This document shows, piece by piece, positions 42,875 through 55,263 of a stretch of 64,000 bases of DNA. This DNA is from Hyaloperonospora brassicae (Eukaryota; Oomycota; Peronosporomycetes; Peronosporales; Peronosporaceae): contig CANTFL010000490.1 of the NCBI GenBank assembly GCA_947650285.1, positions 36,301-100,300 of the forward strand, in the 5' to 3' direction. The notes under the pieces are model-generated. The model was given only the letters and a program-made list of their open reading frames with translations, searched no databases and was not told the DNA's origin. The number at the start of each line of letters is the position of its first letter. Within the stretch, counting starts at the first letter, position 1. The position numbers and the translations under genes were made by a program.

Positions 42875-45304
42875 AGTGTTAACAAAAATCCTTGTTGGTC
42901 AGGATCTCCATGAGTGGTTCACCTCCAGAATTGAACTTGGCCTTGCTTTAGTTCGTTATGTACGAAGCGTACTCTACCGCATCACCACAAATAAGAGCGG
43001 CATTTTTCATGCCAAGATCATTCTCTGCACCATGTTCATGATAGGGCGGTGCTTTCGTATACCCTTGCAGTTGTTCGCTTAGTTTTTCGTATGACTAACT
43101 TGACGCGAGATGCCTTCCGACGAGCAGAAAGTGTTTAGCATCTCATTCTGTCACCTCAATCAGTGCGCAAGACATGAATGGTGCTATTGAACTTGCGATC
43201 GAAGCTTACCATATAGCGCCTGAACTTCAAAACGGTTTCATCTTTCGACTGGGCCAAAAACACCAGACAGTAAGTTGATCGGTGATCGATTAAGCTGACC
43301 ATGTACCAATTTTCCAAACAAACTCAAGGATCATAGGACCCTTAAGGTCCGAACAAATGACACCCCCGATCACGTCGATTTGGCGAATTTGTTCTCGTTC
43401 TCTCTCCGAAGAAAATTCCTTGGTCTGCTCCTCCTCGGCACAGGCCAGAAATTTTAGACGTGTCGAATCGTTCGGTTGTATTCCTGATGCCTGTTACTTT
43501 GCCATTTTGACGATCCTGTCGGCGTAAAGATGTCCTAGACGTTAATAGAAGTCCATCAAGGCACACTCAACACATAAATTAAATTCATATTAAGGCGAAT
43601 TGATGAAATTTACCATTGTATCTCGTGGTCGATTAAAAAAAATCGGTTGCTGTGACTAGACACAGCGACGACAAAGTTTTTGCAGAGTTTCACATCCATG
43701 ATGTGAGTACAGATCATTCCGGATGACAAAACGCGCCTTCCTCATTGATATTTAAGTACAATACCTTTAGACATAAGCAATTTATAGGAAAGGATGTTAC
43801 GCTCGAAATTATTTGCAAACTGAACATTGAGAAGTCAATAAGTACTCACGACTTCAAGTGCAGCGAATTTAATGCACACAGTCCATTGTAGTGTAATCCG
43901 CAGATCACTTCCATCGGTGGCTGCGGTCAGGCATTCACTTCGACAATCGGTAGTATAGGTGAGCAATTTCGGATCATTGACCAGATATTTGCCCGAACCG
44001 CTGCCGAGCTTTTATTGAATACGCGGCGACTTGCCCTATGGCCAACCACCAGAGCGAAGTTTGCCCCCGAGGCTTTTCTCTTCAATTATGCACCGCTACC
44101 GAACGTGTCCTACTTCTATACATTTGAAGCAGGTCCGCTTGTTGGTGCGTCGTGGCGATGGTCCTAAATTGAATCCGTCATTAAACTCTTTCAAAGCCTC
44201 TGCAATGTTTAACACATCGCACACAAGCATTTTCGAGTGGAATTTAAACTCTGCTGATTAGTCTAATTGCGCCAACTCTCTTACTTTTTACAGGATGTCC
44301 GTACGATGGATTTCCAAGCTGTAAGACATCATTGTTCCCACGTGTGTGTCATCATAATGGATGATGTTGTCTAGCACAAGACTGTCTGCACCTCCACAGA
44401 CATCACGGACGGCCGTCAAGCACAGGATCTGATTCGTCCACTGTCCTTATGATACCTTAGGTGTCGCAAATTATTTAATTTTATGTTCCGGTAAGGTCTT
44501 CGTCGTGCAGGTCTACATCAGTCCCTGCATCGGGCTCCAGAGTTTGGATTTTATACCAATACGTCTCAACTTGACGACGGCAGAAGGTCTGCGCCTTGCA
44601 AGATAAGTGCCGACCCCGAGCATCAACCGTGATGTACTCCGGCTACACAATGCCACATGCACGCTTCGCAAACCCGACTTGTCAAAAAATTGGTTGCCCC
44701 ACTATATGATCCACAGCCAAGGCCAAGGTAGAGCTCCTTTTCGATGAAGGGTCCCAACGCGGGCTTCCGTTGTTGAGAATCCGGTTTATCAATTCTCGGA
44801 TTTTTGGAGTGCACACACCCTTGATTGGGGATTCCATGAACATGAGGTTATTCCGCAGGTAAAGTTGCCCCATATAGCCCGGGGTCGGGTTCCTAACTTA
44901 TGTTGACTCTTGGGTCTTCATATTTTGCAGTGGGTATTTCAAGACCTGCCTGTTGTTAACCCCGGACACCAAAGGAAGTAGCTGGCGACACATTCGAAGG
45001 TTATGTGTAAGGGTACGCTCCAGGATCCAGCTATATATCCCTGATTGATATCCCTCTCGTGACTGGCTGCACTCGACTTAGGTGAGTCAGTTTTATGCCT
45101 TTTGGCTTACTCTCATTACTAGACCTCCATCTGATTATTTTTCTCGAAGAGGTCCCCAAGCATAACCAGCTTTTGGTTTATCACCGCCAGTGGTAATACC
45201 GACTTATACTCCAAGTCGTAGTCGCCGGCAGCGTCTTGACCGTCGACCACCACGACAGGTGCATCTTGTTCAGCCGCATCATCGCACGTTCAATTGAGCT
45301 CATA
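42875..45304 (-). pseudogene. Ty1/copia relic: gag, protease, integrase (truncated before RT)
   Basis: In minus orientation the order is gag from about 45,304, a CCHC knuckle reading CFKCIEVGHVR-stop-RC at 44,090-44,131, protease-like NDPKLLTYTTD and FERNILSY segments (about 43,760-43,990), GRRVLSSG, then integrase with VICSDLKGPM (about 43,345-43,374), LIDHRSTYCLVF near 43,270 and GDAVEYASYITN ending near 42,920. The copia order (integrase before RT) fits, and RT is absent because the relic stops at about 42,875 against gypsy copy 3. Many stops and frameshifts. Confidence 0.75.
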
Positions 45305-46330
45305 ATCTGTTAGTCATTGGTAGTTGATGAACTTGTGCAAAGGATGTAAGAAGTAAAAGTAAAATGTATTCCGAGTTAACCGATCGTTCCTAGTCGAATT
45401 TACCACGTGCGCATGACCAGCGATGTAACTTCAATTAGTCAAGTTGCACCTGGTACACATTCAGTGTGCCTATCAATGTGAGTCGATCCTGGTCCCACAT
45501 GACGTCCTTATGGAAATGTCTATCCTGCTGTCACGAGATGTCAGTACGACATGAAAATCTTCTTCCTCCATCCCAAATGCCAGTTTTTCAGCCATTCAGG
45601 AGAGGTCGAACAAACCGAGTAACAGTTCTTGCAGTCACATCTAAACAAATGGAACCTGTCAGAAAATATATTCTAAACTATAAAGGTTCAGAATGTTGCA
45701 TAAAATGTTTATCTTGCATGTGACGTAACCGATAATTCTGCGAGACAAATGATTCGGTGGTTAGATATAGTAATGGAGGAGTTTATTAGTGCGTACGTGG
45801 ATAAGACGTACTAGTAATTAAATTGGCTAGGATAGTCACAATTCGTATATGAAGATAGGCTAAAAAGCGAATATTACGTCGTCAATATAAACACCTAACC
45901 AAAGATTCTTTTTGCTCCGCGTCGTTCTAATCAGCTATTGCCACCATACATGATCCCAGAGATGAGGCCTAACTTAACTCTACAAGGCAAATCTAATGTA
46001 TGCACTCCGTTTACAACACATGATTTAGCTTATATTACTGTTGTTAGCTCCGCTCGTCGTACGTCCGTGAGCTTTCAAAAACAAGTCATTAGGATACTTC
46101 CTCTTCTTATCCGTCTACGGCTCTTGCTACAATTAATGTATTCACGCGTAGTTGGTAGTCCAATAAAATGGATGTTATAATTGGCCGATGAATATATATA
46201 GAAAGCACCAATAATTGTGATATCGCTGACCACTTTATAAAGATGGAACATTTTGCTTATGGTTAAAGGGTCACCTGGCGGCAAATTACTGATGATTCGA
46301 TAATCGATTGCTTTGTTCAACTACTAATTT
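45305..46330. other. Unassigned, with a possible copia RNase H scrap
   Basis: At about 46,196-46,240 on the plus strand, a stop-filled reading RKHQ..YR..LYKDG faintly resembles the end of a copia RNase H domain. The ORFs at 45,466-45,723 and 45,938-46,180 show no clear domain. The call rests on a few residues only. Confidence 0.25.
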
Positions 46331-49300
46331 TTGTTATTGTTGATAATGTAAAATTGGTTATCTTGCTGCACCAGGAAGTTTCAATAGTGCATCTTTGAGG
46401 TGCTGAGTACAGGTTAGACTTGTTAACAGCAAATTATAATATGAGAAATGGATAGCGAACTGTATAATTGATTACATGATACGCATTACATACTTTCATC
46501 CACCTAACCGTTAGAGCCACGCACTACTTGAAATTCTTGCAAAATATATAACGCGCCCTTCATACCGAAAGAGGCTTCAATTCGATCTATTGTAGCGACC
46601 TCGCACACTCCGACCTTAACCTCAAGCTATAACTCTGTTGCTTTGGGTATAGTTATGCACAGATGGTAGTGAACTGATTATTTCTTCCATGTATATGATT
46701 AAAATAGATGAAAGAATTCTCGCAGGGTAATTAAACGTACTACGATATGTGCATGGTGCTTAACTATAAGTCAAGATAACACAACTGACGCAAAAGTAAA
46801 AGGAAGTATTGTGATACAAAACTTTGGTGATGAGCATTGCTCAATGATGATATCTGCCTACATATGTCATGTCAGTTAGTCTAAACAAAGCTGTGTAGAC
46901 CTGCAGATCCGTTAAATTTATCTAAATATTTTTGCAAACACGCTTATATACCGCACGAATTGCGTACATACCCAATTTTTTTGCTCAAAATCCCCTGCAC
47001 AGAAGAACACGAAAAATATACAAATTTTGACGCTCGCGAAGACGAAAGACGTTGACCCAAGAATCGCTCAAAGAACGTTGTGCTAAAATTTCGCCAAGAA
47101 CTAATGCATTCGCTGTATGCATTCAGTCTGGTATCTAGACGAGGTTAAGTTAATTCCATATTTTGAAAATAACCGAATATGTATAAGCTTCCAAACGCGC
47201 GCAAAGAAGTTGTAATTTAAGCTTATATTGCCAAATCTATGTACATGTCAGCATCAGGCGCCTTCACATCACTTGGCACCGGCCTTCTTGTCCGACGATT
47301 AGTAAATGCGTTAATTTTATTGATTGAAACATTAAAGCAACTCATAAGAGCTTACTGATACCTTAACGTTGGTGAACCGATTTAATATTCAGAATCTGAG
47401 ATCGTGTCACATTTAAATACTCAAATGTGAAGAAAAATATATGCCCAGTCATTTTCGGATGTCGCGTAATAGCCTCGTGCTTATGAGCGCGGTTGTAGAT
47501 GGGACCAGAAGGATGTCATGAAAGGGATCCGTTCCAATTGAGGCCAAGTTTAGTTGCACTTCAGCGTGTATAAAATATAATATCCACACTATTAACGAAG
47601 GAAATCTTGCCATTCAGAAATTAAAGTCGTGGCAAAAAATTGCATTTGAGAAGAACAATGGCTTGATTGCCACCAGCAATGAAATAATTCTATGTTGTAC
47701 AATAAAATCGTGTTTTATGATAATTGGAAGAAGTGGTGTAGGTTGTCAATACCCGTTTTATTCGTATGTAAAACGACAGAAACGATCCTCATAGAGAACA
47801 CTGATGCAACACATGACTATGTTTACACTATAACGTGAGTTAATATATTGGCAATGGTTGTGGATCGGATAGAGGTCGCGTGTAATATAATGTGTAGTGT
47901 TTTGGATTGACATTATTGTTGCCTATGTATCATGCCAGCCTAACAAGGATAGAATCGGGTTCGTCAAAACTTGCCACTAATTCTGGGGGGCCAAATGACA
48001 TTTTCTAGTCCATCTGAATTACTTAAATGATTTATCGATGAATTATCGCATTACCTTCTGTCGATATTGCTTGTTGCTGCTGCTCAGCTGAGTTAATATA
48101 TCCCCGGTAGAATCACAGTTCCTCAGCGCATTAGATATATTTAACGCCGGAAAACGTATCAAATGCTTTCATGTGCTCTTTCCTCGATATAGATATACGT
48201 ATTGGTCAATGCCATCTTATTAGACGAATATATTGCTATTAAAGCCTATTCTCACAATTCCGGGGGTTTAATTAGCGTATTTCGCTTGTTGATACAAAGC
48301 GTTTATCTAACTTATGAAATTTAATCATATAAATACATTTTTTGTCGTTATTATTCCCTAATCGCACTTTATACAAATTTCATTATGTGCAGTTGACATT
48401 CTAGTGGAGATGGGGTAAAACATGGTATAGTGCGGTTGTACAAAATCAGTATATGGGTATGTGAATCGTGTAGTATATCGGTCCTAAGTAACATTTTGTT
48501 CGAGTGACATTTTCGGCGAGCGGGCACGTCTCAGCTACAAAATAGATAATATCTAATATCATTTAGATACCGAGTCAGAATCCATGTAACAATTTTGTCG
48601 AACTTCATAATACTGCCGACATTGATATTTTTTCATCGGTAAGAGTCAATTTTATGTTGAGGCGGACTTGTTGATAGCTAATTCTTTTTTTTAAATTGTT
48701 GCTTAATGAACTTGTTTGCATATCAGTAAAAAATAGCGTTTCTTTGTATCTATAGGTGTCTAGAGTTGTTGCAATAGTATCTATATTCGATATAAGTTTC
48801 TATTCGTTGAGCTAGTAGCTTTTAAGTCGTTTTTTGGAGATATACACGTATATTAAGACTTAATCCTTCTTGTGGCAAGACCATAGCTCGGCTATATCTT
48901 AAATGTATTATGTAACTATAGACCCTGTTCGATTGTATTGCTAAGTCCATTAAACTCTTGCTTGATCGAAGTTATGTAAACTGTGTCCATAATTCGTAAA
49001 TTGACTGCTTCATTATGTGAGATGCAATTACTAGTCATTCTCAATATGATATAATTAAATTAAGCTAATTATAATAATGAGAGATAAATTGCTACCTCAT
49101 GTGGTACACTTTCTTCCGCATGATCTCGAACATCATTGTGGGGGCAGCCTGATTGAGCAAGAATACTTAAGTTTTATTGACGCTGTAAAAAAAGCCTTTG
49201 TCATTGGAAATCCTGTGCCAAAAGTTAATGAGTATAAGTTTCCTGCCGTTCAAGTGCATATATGTTGCCTAGCACGATTGACACTTGTTGATACCTGTTT

Positions 49301-50902
49301 TTAATACACTCGCACCTCCAGAAATAAAGATTTTTTATTTTACTCACTCAGATCAGGTTCCATCTATTGCTGCTAATTAGATGAATGAATTCGTATCTTT
49401 CTGGAAACAAATATCATTTTGTTGTAATCATAGCCTTAAAGAGCCACTAAAATGACACGATATATTCTCTTATATATATACATGAATATTTTGTATATGT
49501 TCTGTTTCAAGTTTGTGAAAAACCCCTTCACGCTAGCTCACTGATCCATCTTGAACTCGCTTAGTATCAGTACACTTCTTGTTAAGCGTACGTTCTACGT
49601 CACTCACAAATATGTAAATTCAAAATTTGATTATCTTTTGTCATGTACATTTGCTCCATGTCTTATAAATGCGAGTCTCAGTCGCCTTTAACATCTCTCT
49701 TAGACCCTATGCATCAATAAAAAATTGACTCGTGAGGCCATCACGCTTACTTACACCGAATCTCAAAATCCTCCAGCGATGCGATGTCATATTGCATTGC
49801 ATTTGCTGCAACTATGGTTGTTCCAACTTGACACTATGAGCCTAGATAAATACACTGCTACATAAAAATACGATCTGGTTGATTAGAATCGAAAGCAGAT
49901 TTGTTAATAGACAATAGATGACATGATAGACAACTCAAAGGGCCATGTATTATATTACTTTGAACGATTAGTGATATATAAGCAAAACATATATATTTTT
50001 GCATAAATTTCGTGCTCAACACCCGATAAGTATTACATGTATCCATTTGTTGCCTAAAGTAGAAAACGAATCCGGCATATTACGTCTGTTCGCTAACGTT
50101 ATTATTTTGCGGGTGATGTCGTTTTTTAATTGATTCTAGGTGCAAGTCGTATGAGAAGTTTAAATGTACCCCTTTAGAATTACGAATTAGAGGGATAAGT
50201 GCATTATATACAGTCGTCTCGCCTTTTATCATGGTATAACAAGAACTTTATAAACGACCATATTTTGATTTTCATTAGATAGAAAACCATTCTTACTTGC
50301 CTTATATGATAAAAGTTAATATAATTTATTTGGGATTTCATGATGAGAGATGTAAATCGAAAGAGAGAAACACTGAACTGTATAGTTTCACGATGACAGG
50401 TGCTACTGAGAGTACGCGTGCTAATGATTGAAGTGGTATCGAGTTCGATTATTGCTGCAGTACCCGCTTTCGTCCATCTAGAAGCATTTTTGTAATGTTC
50501 CACTTCGTTATAAATGCAATTAACATTCGGTACGCATGATATATTGATAGGTAATATAAAAATTCAACGATTGTCGAATGTCGCTTGCCGACTATTGTGC
50601 CAATTAGTATCGTAGCATTATCCAATTAAGTATGGTGTCGATGCGTAGTAGAGTGCTTCTCATGATTACAAGTGATTGTAAGCAATAGTAATATATTAAT
50701 GATACGAAGAAATTTCAGCATTGATTATAAGCTTAGGCAATTACACACGTTTATTGTTATAAAGTGAAATTAAGTAGTTTGTATACTTTCTTGAAATGGA
50801 TAAAAATTGTCAAGGTGCAACAACACGGGTTTTCATTACGTTATACGCATGAATTTTTCACACTGATTAAATTGGCCATAAAACCATGATACTTTGTAAA
50901 TC
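46331..50902. other. AT-rich region without recognisable genes
   Basis: About 4.6 kb with few ORFs above 60 codons. Two are 49,077-49,304 (plus, 75 codons, HVVHFLPHDLEHHCGG near the start) and 50,204-50,503 (minus, 99 codons). Neither shows a motif or neighbours that support it. No TIR, LTR or tandem array was noticed. Confidence 0.5.
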
Positions 50903-50962
50903 GAGAAATTACATAGAATAGGACACATTTTATCGGAAATTCGTTGAATAGGACATTTTTTA
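50903..50962. repeat. Left TIR of the MULE
   Basis: About 60 bp that pairs with the right end with a handful of mismatches. It contains two AATAGGACA motifs about 27 bp apart. Confidence 0.8.
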
Positions 50963-51140
50963 TTCATTCACAAGATATGACAATTTTTAGTCTTTTTGGT
51001 CTGAGCCTCGCGAGCGACGCAAGGAAGTCCCTTTAAGTTCCCCCTCGCAGTCTCGGAAAACCATATCCGGGATCATCCCTCAGATCACTCTTCCCATCGC
51101 TCCAAACCTGCTTCTTTTACAGGATCCTCAACCAATTGTC

Positions 51141-52229
51141 ATGCCACCTACCATCACTACCAACGTGCCAGCTTTAAAAGGACTGTCCTTCGCTACTATG
51201 GATAAAGCAATGATGGCCATTCGATCACAGGTAGCAAAAAATCACGTCAGCTACAAAGTCTCCGACAGAAACAAGACAAGAGCCTACCTCAAGTGTTCAG
51301 GTAACGATTTTCCTGCATATGCCCGCTTATTATTCCACAAAAATACCTAACAAATTCGTATTTGTCAGGTGCAAGATCAGCATTCATGCCAAGGATCGAT
51401 TAAGAAATTTGGGGGGTCCCAGCTTGAGCACACATTATTGGTAAAGCAGCTTCGCGAATTCATGACAGTGAACAGCAAGGCTCCTCTTAAGTATGTTCAG
51501 CAGTTTCTAAAACAAAAACTTGATGTCGACATTCCGTATAATACCGCTCTTTTAGCAAAGAGATCAGTGTGTGATAAGACAATTAATGCGCAATGAAAGC
51601 AGTTCAATCTGGTGGAAGGCTATGTTCAATATCTACTTCGTGAGGATACCGAAAATATTGAGAAACTCAAAACACAACAAGTTTTGAGCGAAAAAGGCAT
51701 ATTACAACGATTCCATAGTCTATTAATCGCTCCGGGTGCAACGAGATGCGCTTTTCAACACATTCGCTGCTATGTGGCTGTTGATGTAACCTTTAACGAA
51801 ACCATCTTTGTCCAGATCCCTCTTTTGGCTGTGTCAATGGATGCTCAGGATAAACTGGTGATTTTGGGATGGGCAGTTGTTCCAAATGAATGTGAGGAGA
51901 CGTGGGACTGGTTTTTGACTAGCTTTGGGAAAGCGAATTCTGAGATCAACGAACGTAGAAGTGTAGTGGTAAACGACCGTGAAAAAGGGCTGATAAACTC
52001 AGTAGCGAAAATTCTCCCGAATGATCATAACGCCTTTTGTTGCTATCACATTGCTGAAAACGTACCTGGTGGTCGATACTGCTCGAAGCGGAGCGGCGGG
52101 ACGCTTTCCAGCTTGAATTGCAGCAAGAAAAACACCATCTCGTGGATGAAGAGCCGTCGCCGAATCGCTTCGTTACGCAGAAAGGCTGCGCGCGCTTTGT
52201 TCATTCGCCGTCTTGTATTCCTCTTATAG
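51141..52229 (+). pseudogene. MULE transposase relic (MULE DDE domain)
   Basis: One reading frame runs from 51,141 to 52,229 with in-frame stops at 51,348 (TAA) and 51,594 (TGA). The N-terminal part resembles the MuDR/FAR1-like DNA-binding region. The last segment (from 51,612) holds the MULE core: VAVDVTFN with the first Asp (residue 58 of that segment), the hydrophobic ILGWAVVPNE block with ETWDWFL, VVNDREKGL with the second Asp (122) and the family CxxH signature in FCCYHIAENV. The sequence then diverges, and the third catalytic Glu and C-terminus are missing. Full MULE transposases are longer (about 500-900 residues), so this is a truncated, dead copy. Confidence 0.85.
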
Positions 52230-52261
52230 CTGGTGAAAAAAGTGTCCTATCCTGTGGATAA

Positions 52262-52321
52262 CAAAAAGTGTCCAATTCTACGAATTTCCGATAAAAAGTG
52301 TCCTATTGTATGTAATTTCTC
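52262..52321. repeat. Right TIR of the MULE
   Basis: Reverse complement of the left TIR. A third related motif, AAAAAGTGTCCTAT, lies further inside at about 52,236-52,250. Confidence 0.8.
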
Positions 52322-53748
52322 TTGTAAGTATTGCAAGCCCGTCTCAAATTTTACCCACAAAAAAACACTTTAGTCGGCAGAAGGAGGTTTGGTAATTTTG
52401 ACAGCCGTCAGTGAATTTTTACATGAATGAGTGTTGTGACAGGAACACATGTTTCCATAACACCAAAGTCGATATACATAATTTCTTGAAAACATTGATG
52501 TGATATTTAGCTAGACGGTACGCTATTTCTTTTATAGTTTATTTTATCTCAATCCCAAAAATCTCTTTTTTTCAAGCACTGTGTCAATGGTACAAAATTA
52601 AAAGAACAGTTGCATTTCAAGCATATAATCAACAATTACTTTGTTCGCCTGTTTTTATCTATCACTGATGCAAAAATGTTATGCTCATTCCGTCCCGAAA
52701 ATCACATCCTATCGTCATCACCAGTCGCGCACTATTAATTCAGTCACTCTTCTATATCTATCGCGCTCTTACAGCAGTAAAGAACGACATAATAACGAAA
52801 TAAAACACGAAAATGGAACGAGAAAGATCCTAGCACCTAATCACTTATTTTGATAAGACTTCAAATGTGGTAAAGATACCTTGGGCCAGAATAATTTGCA
52901 TTATATACAATTAAAGACGGCATCCAGTATAATGTTTCTTACTGTGTACTTTTACTCGAAATACAGCGACATGTGTATCAACAGAGTTATACAGTGTCTA
53001 TAAAAACTAGAGGTAGTCAAAGATGATAATCGGTACTCTAATTTCTTTATATCCAGCTACTACATGATAGATATATCATTTAGCGTCATGGGCATATTAA
53101 AACATGCGATTGGTGTCACCCGGTATTCCACATTGTTTTAAGTTATACAGCTTATGAAGTGCCGAAAAAACAGGTAATGGTATGGTGCGATAAATTTAAG
53201 CCTGCATTGTAAAGCCTTTATGAAAACAAATACATAAATACGTGAGCATGATTGAAGCCCAAGCTCGATGTTACTACGTTGGCGTTTCAAAAGCAAAATA
53301 GATATAACGGGACCACCCCGTAACACGATCACCCACTGAGTTGTACATGTTAGTTTATTACATATGATACATCCGAGTGTGAGGGTGTAGCACGTCATAT
53401 ATTTATGTGCAACACATGAATGTCAAACCAATAAATAATGAGTAAGATGTTGACACGGAAGTGAATGGCTTTCGCAATATTAGGATAGGCGATTCGTAAT
53501 AATGCGTAAAAAGACATATATATGACATAAATTGATGTAAGGTATATCAATGACGTGCTACTGTATTTCTTCCTTATACGTGTTAAGAAGGTAACGCCGC
53601 ACTGAACCCGTTATATCAATTCAATCTAATGGACAGGAAATTGATACAATAATTAATGATACAATTAGTTGGCTACAAAATATGGAATCGGAGGTTAGAC
53701 TGCTACTGATATGGCTGTATACTCCACGTGGAAGTCTAATTGTGACAA
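52322..53748. other. No gene recognised
   Basis: AT-rich with scattered short ORFs (for example 52,641-52,853 plus and 53,138-53,398 minus) lacking motifs. It contains one small LTR-edge-like scrap, listed separately. Confidence 0.5.
53304..53335 (-). repeat. Possible gypsy LTR edge scrap
   Basis: ATAACGGG, then CCCCGTAACA, then CGATCACCC resembles the reversed LTR head plus purine tract of the young element (GTAACGGG, CCCCGTTACA, TCACCCCC), including its hairpin. Too short to be sure. Confidence 0.35.
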
Positions 53749-53756
53749 TATAGGTA

Positions 53757-53820
53757 GGGAATTGCTAGCTTCACACCCCTTTTCCTTAGATTCACACCTT
53801 TCCTTCAAAATCCTACATAT
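53757..53820. repeat. Left TIR of the Pack-MULE-like element
   Basis: About 62 bp pairing with 54,500-54,564, with roughly ten mismatches by eye. The outermost 10 bp are identical. Confidence 0.8.
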
Positions 53821-53978
53821 CAAATCCCTATTTATTATAAGAATTGATTTTTAATAAAGGTATTACTCAATAATTTAGGCCATTAATTGGCAAGTGATAC
53901 GTAAGACATACATAAGATACTACTCACGCCTGTGGCTTAGCTCCTACAGCGTTTACTGATAGGTCAACACGCAATAAC

Positions 53979-54318
53979 ATGCTTCCTCCTCCCGAGGTTG
54001 TGTATGCCAGTCGGTAGCATCTAATGGATACTGTGCAGACGTTTTCACGTAGCCAAGGCTATGCTGTAACGATTAAAAGATCGATTGCAGGAAAGATTGT
54101 CCACCTTAATTGTGATCGAGGTGCCGTAAACATACAAAGGTTGGAAAAGAGCGCCAACGCCAGACCCGCTCACGCGGAATTGATTTCCCGTTCCTTTTAC
54201 GTGGAAATTCCTCCATAAAAAGGGTAAATGGAAGTTAAACGTGATGAATGGATGCCACAATCACGAGCCGTCACTCCATCCGTCTGTTCATTCGACTCAT
54301 AGGAAGGTAAATAGCGCT
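53979..54318 (+). pseudogene. FAR1-type DNA-binding domain fragment
   Basis: From the ATG at 53,979 the reading shows the zinc-binding fold shared by FAR1 proteins and MULE transposases: QGYAVTIKRSI, LNCDRG, and after a frameshift near 54,205 KGKWKLNVMNGCHNHEPS. An in-frame TAG lies near 54,015, and the second Cys of the usual GCPF motif is Ser here. It is probably the remaining 5' end of the element's own transposase gene, broken. Confidence 0.7.
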
Positions 54319-54499
54319 TGATAGCGTCCTTATTAATGCCGACGATAGTCTCTTCGGTCACAAGTGCGCCAGACTCAATCGTAGCTTTGACCTTTTTGCC
54401 TATGTTTGTGCCAGCAGCTACAGCAGCGCGCAAGATGTCGCACTTAGCCAAGTGGCAGAGAAAGTACTCGTCTTTATCCAGCGACGATTGCGTACCTTG
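54314..54499 (-). pseudogene. Adenylate kinase gene fragment (captured)
   Basis: About 62 codons on the minus strand match the start of a eukaryotic adenylate kinase: GTQSSLDKDEYFLCHL (after the P-loop), then ILRAAVAAGTNIGKK, ESGALVTEE and VGINKDAIKR. The glycine-rich P-loop before GTQ and everything after DAIKR are missing, so it cannot phosphorylate AMP. The family TGDMLR is changed to KCDILR. The fragment sits in a longer 120-codon frame (54,197-54,559) that also reads into the TIR. No intron is visible within it. It is out of context here and best explained by capture. Confidence 0.8.
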
Positions 54500-54564
54500 T
54501 ATATGTAAGATTCTGAAGGAAGGCTGTGAATCTAAGGAATAGGGGTGTGAATTCAGCAATTCCC
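54500..54564. repeat. Right TIR of the Pack-MULE-like element
   Basis: Inverted copy of the left TIR. Its inner edge at 54,500 coincides with the first base of the adenylate kinase similarity, which marks a capture breakpoint. Confidence 0.8.
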
Positions 54565-54962
54565 TATAGGAATTGTATTAGAATTGATAGAAGGAAAAAT
54601 ACGAAGATATCTCGTTGGGGGCTATTGACTCCATAAAAATATACAGAGTAAATTAAATGGAAACAAATAATCCATTTAATAACCGAAAAATATGTTCTTT
54701 ACAATTAAAAAAATAAAAAGTGCCTCACATCTTATGTACATATGTTAATCGGGACAAGATAGGATATAATTACGATTTTCTATAATTATCTGACAAATAT
54801 GATTGAGACATCATCTCACGTTTCTTTCCTAAAATTTACCTGCAGACGAAAAAGTCTGCAGGTTGTGAAGTCATTAGTAAGAGCTAAGCAAAAGATTATT
54901 TTAATGGGTTCTATTAATAAGATAAAGCGTTTTAGAGTAAACAACCTGATAAGCAGGAAGGG

Positions 54963-55263
54963 ACATGTGATCAAACAAGCAGAACAACATTACAAACAAC
55001 CACAGCACCTACAACAACGACAACAGCAGCAGCAACAGCAGTATCAATATTAATAGATGAACAACAACAGCAATCGCAGCACCTACAACACCAACAGCAG
55101 CAGCAGCAAAAGCATTAGCACCATCAACAGAGCAACAAAAACATCAAACGCACCACCTACAGCAAAAACATTAGAAGCATCAACAGCAGCAGAAATATCG
55201 ATAACAGCAACAGAAACAACAATATAAAAGCAATACCATTGATATCAACGACATTAGCACCAA
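54963..55263. repeat. CAR/CAN trinucleotide-rich low-complexity tract
   Basis: An imperfect run of CAA, CAG and related triplets over about 300 bp. At the start it forms the poly-Gln end of an 84-codon ORF (54,799-55,053). Stops soon appear, so a functional poly-Gln protein is unlikely. Confidence 0.7.

Larger units (their letters stand above)
50903..52321 (+). mobile_element. MULE-type DNA transposon, inactive
   Basis: It is bounded by inverted repeats of about 60 bp: GAGAAATTAC at 50,903 pairs with GTAATTTCTC ending at 52,321, and the match continues inward through TATCGGAAATTCGT. Flanks TTGTAAATC (left) and TTGTAAGTA (right) share 6 of 9 bases, possibly a worn 9-bp target duplication. The sequence GGACAC (or its complement) recurs two to three times just inside each end, which may be transposase binding sites. 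It carries a transposase relic with two in-frame stops and no complete catalytic triad. Confidence 0.8.
53749..54572. mobile_element. Pack-MULE-like element with captured adenylate kinase fragment
   Basis: Inverted repeats of about 62-65 bp start GGGAATTGCT at 53,757 and end at 54,564; both contain TTCACACCCC and TTCCTTAGATTCACA. The flanking 8-mers TATAGGTA (53,749-53,756) and TATAGGAA (54,565-54,572) match at 7 of 8 bases and are probably the target duplication. The 0.7-kb interior holds a FAR1-type DNA-binding fragment (plus) and, in the opposite direction and directly against the right TIR, a piece of an adenylate kinase gene. Carrying host gene pieces between long TIRs is the Pack-MULE pattern. 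Confidence 0.75.

Noticed and set aside
49077..49304. Small protein gene of 75 codons
   Set aside because: No recognisable domain and no coding context in AT-rich DNA; kept only as a note in the region entry.
54314..54499. Functional adenylate kinase
   Set aside because: Only about 62 codons, lacking the P-loop glycines and the lid and core domains, inside TIRs.
54799..55053. Poly-Gln protein gene
   Set aside because: Short ORF ending in a low-complexity triplet tract, without support from neighbours or motifs.
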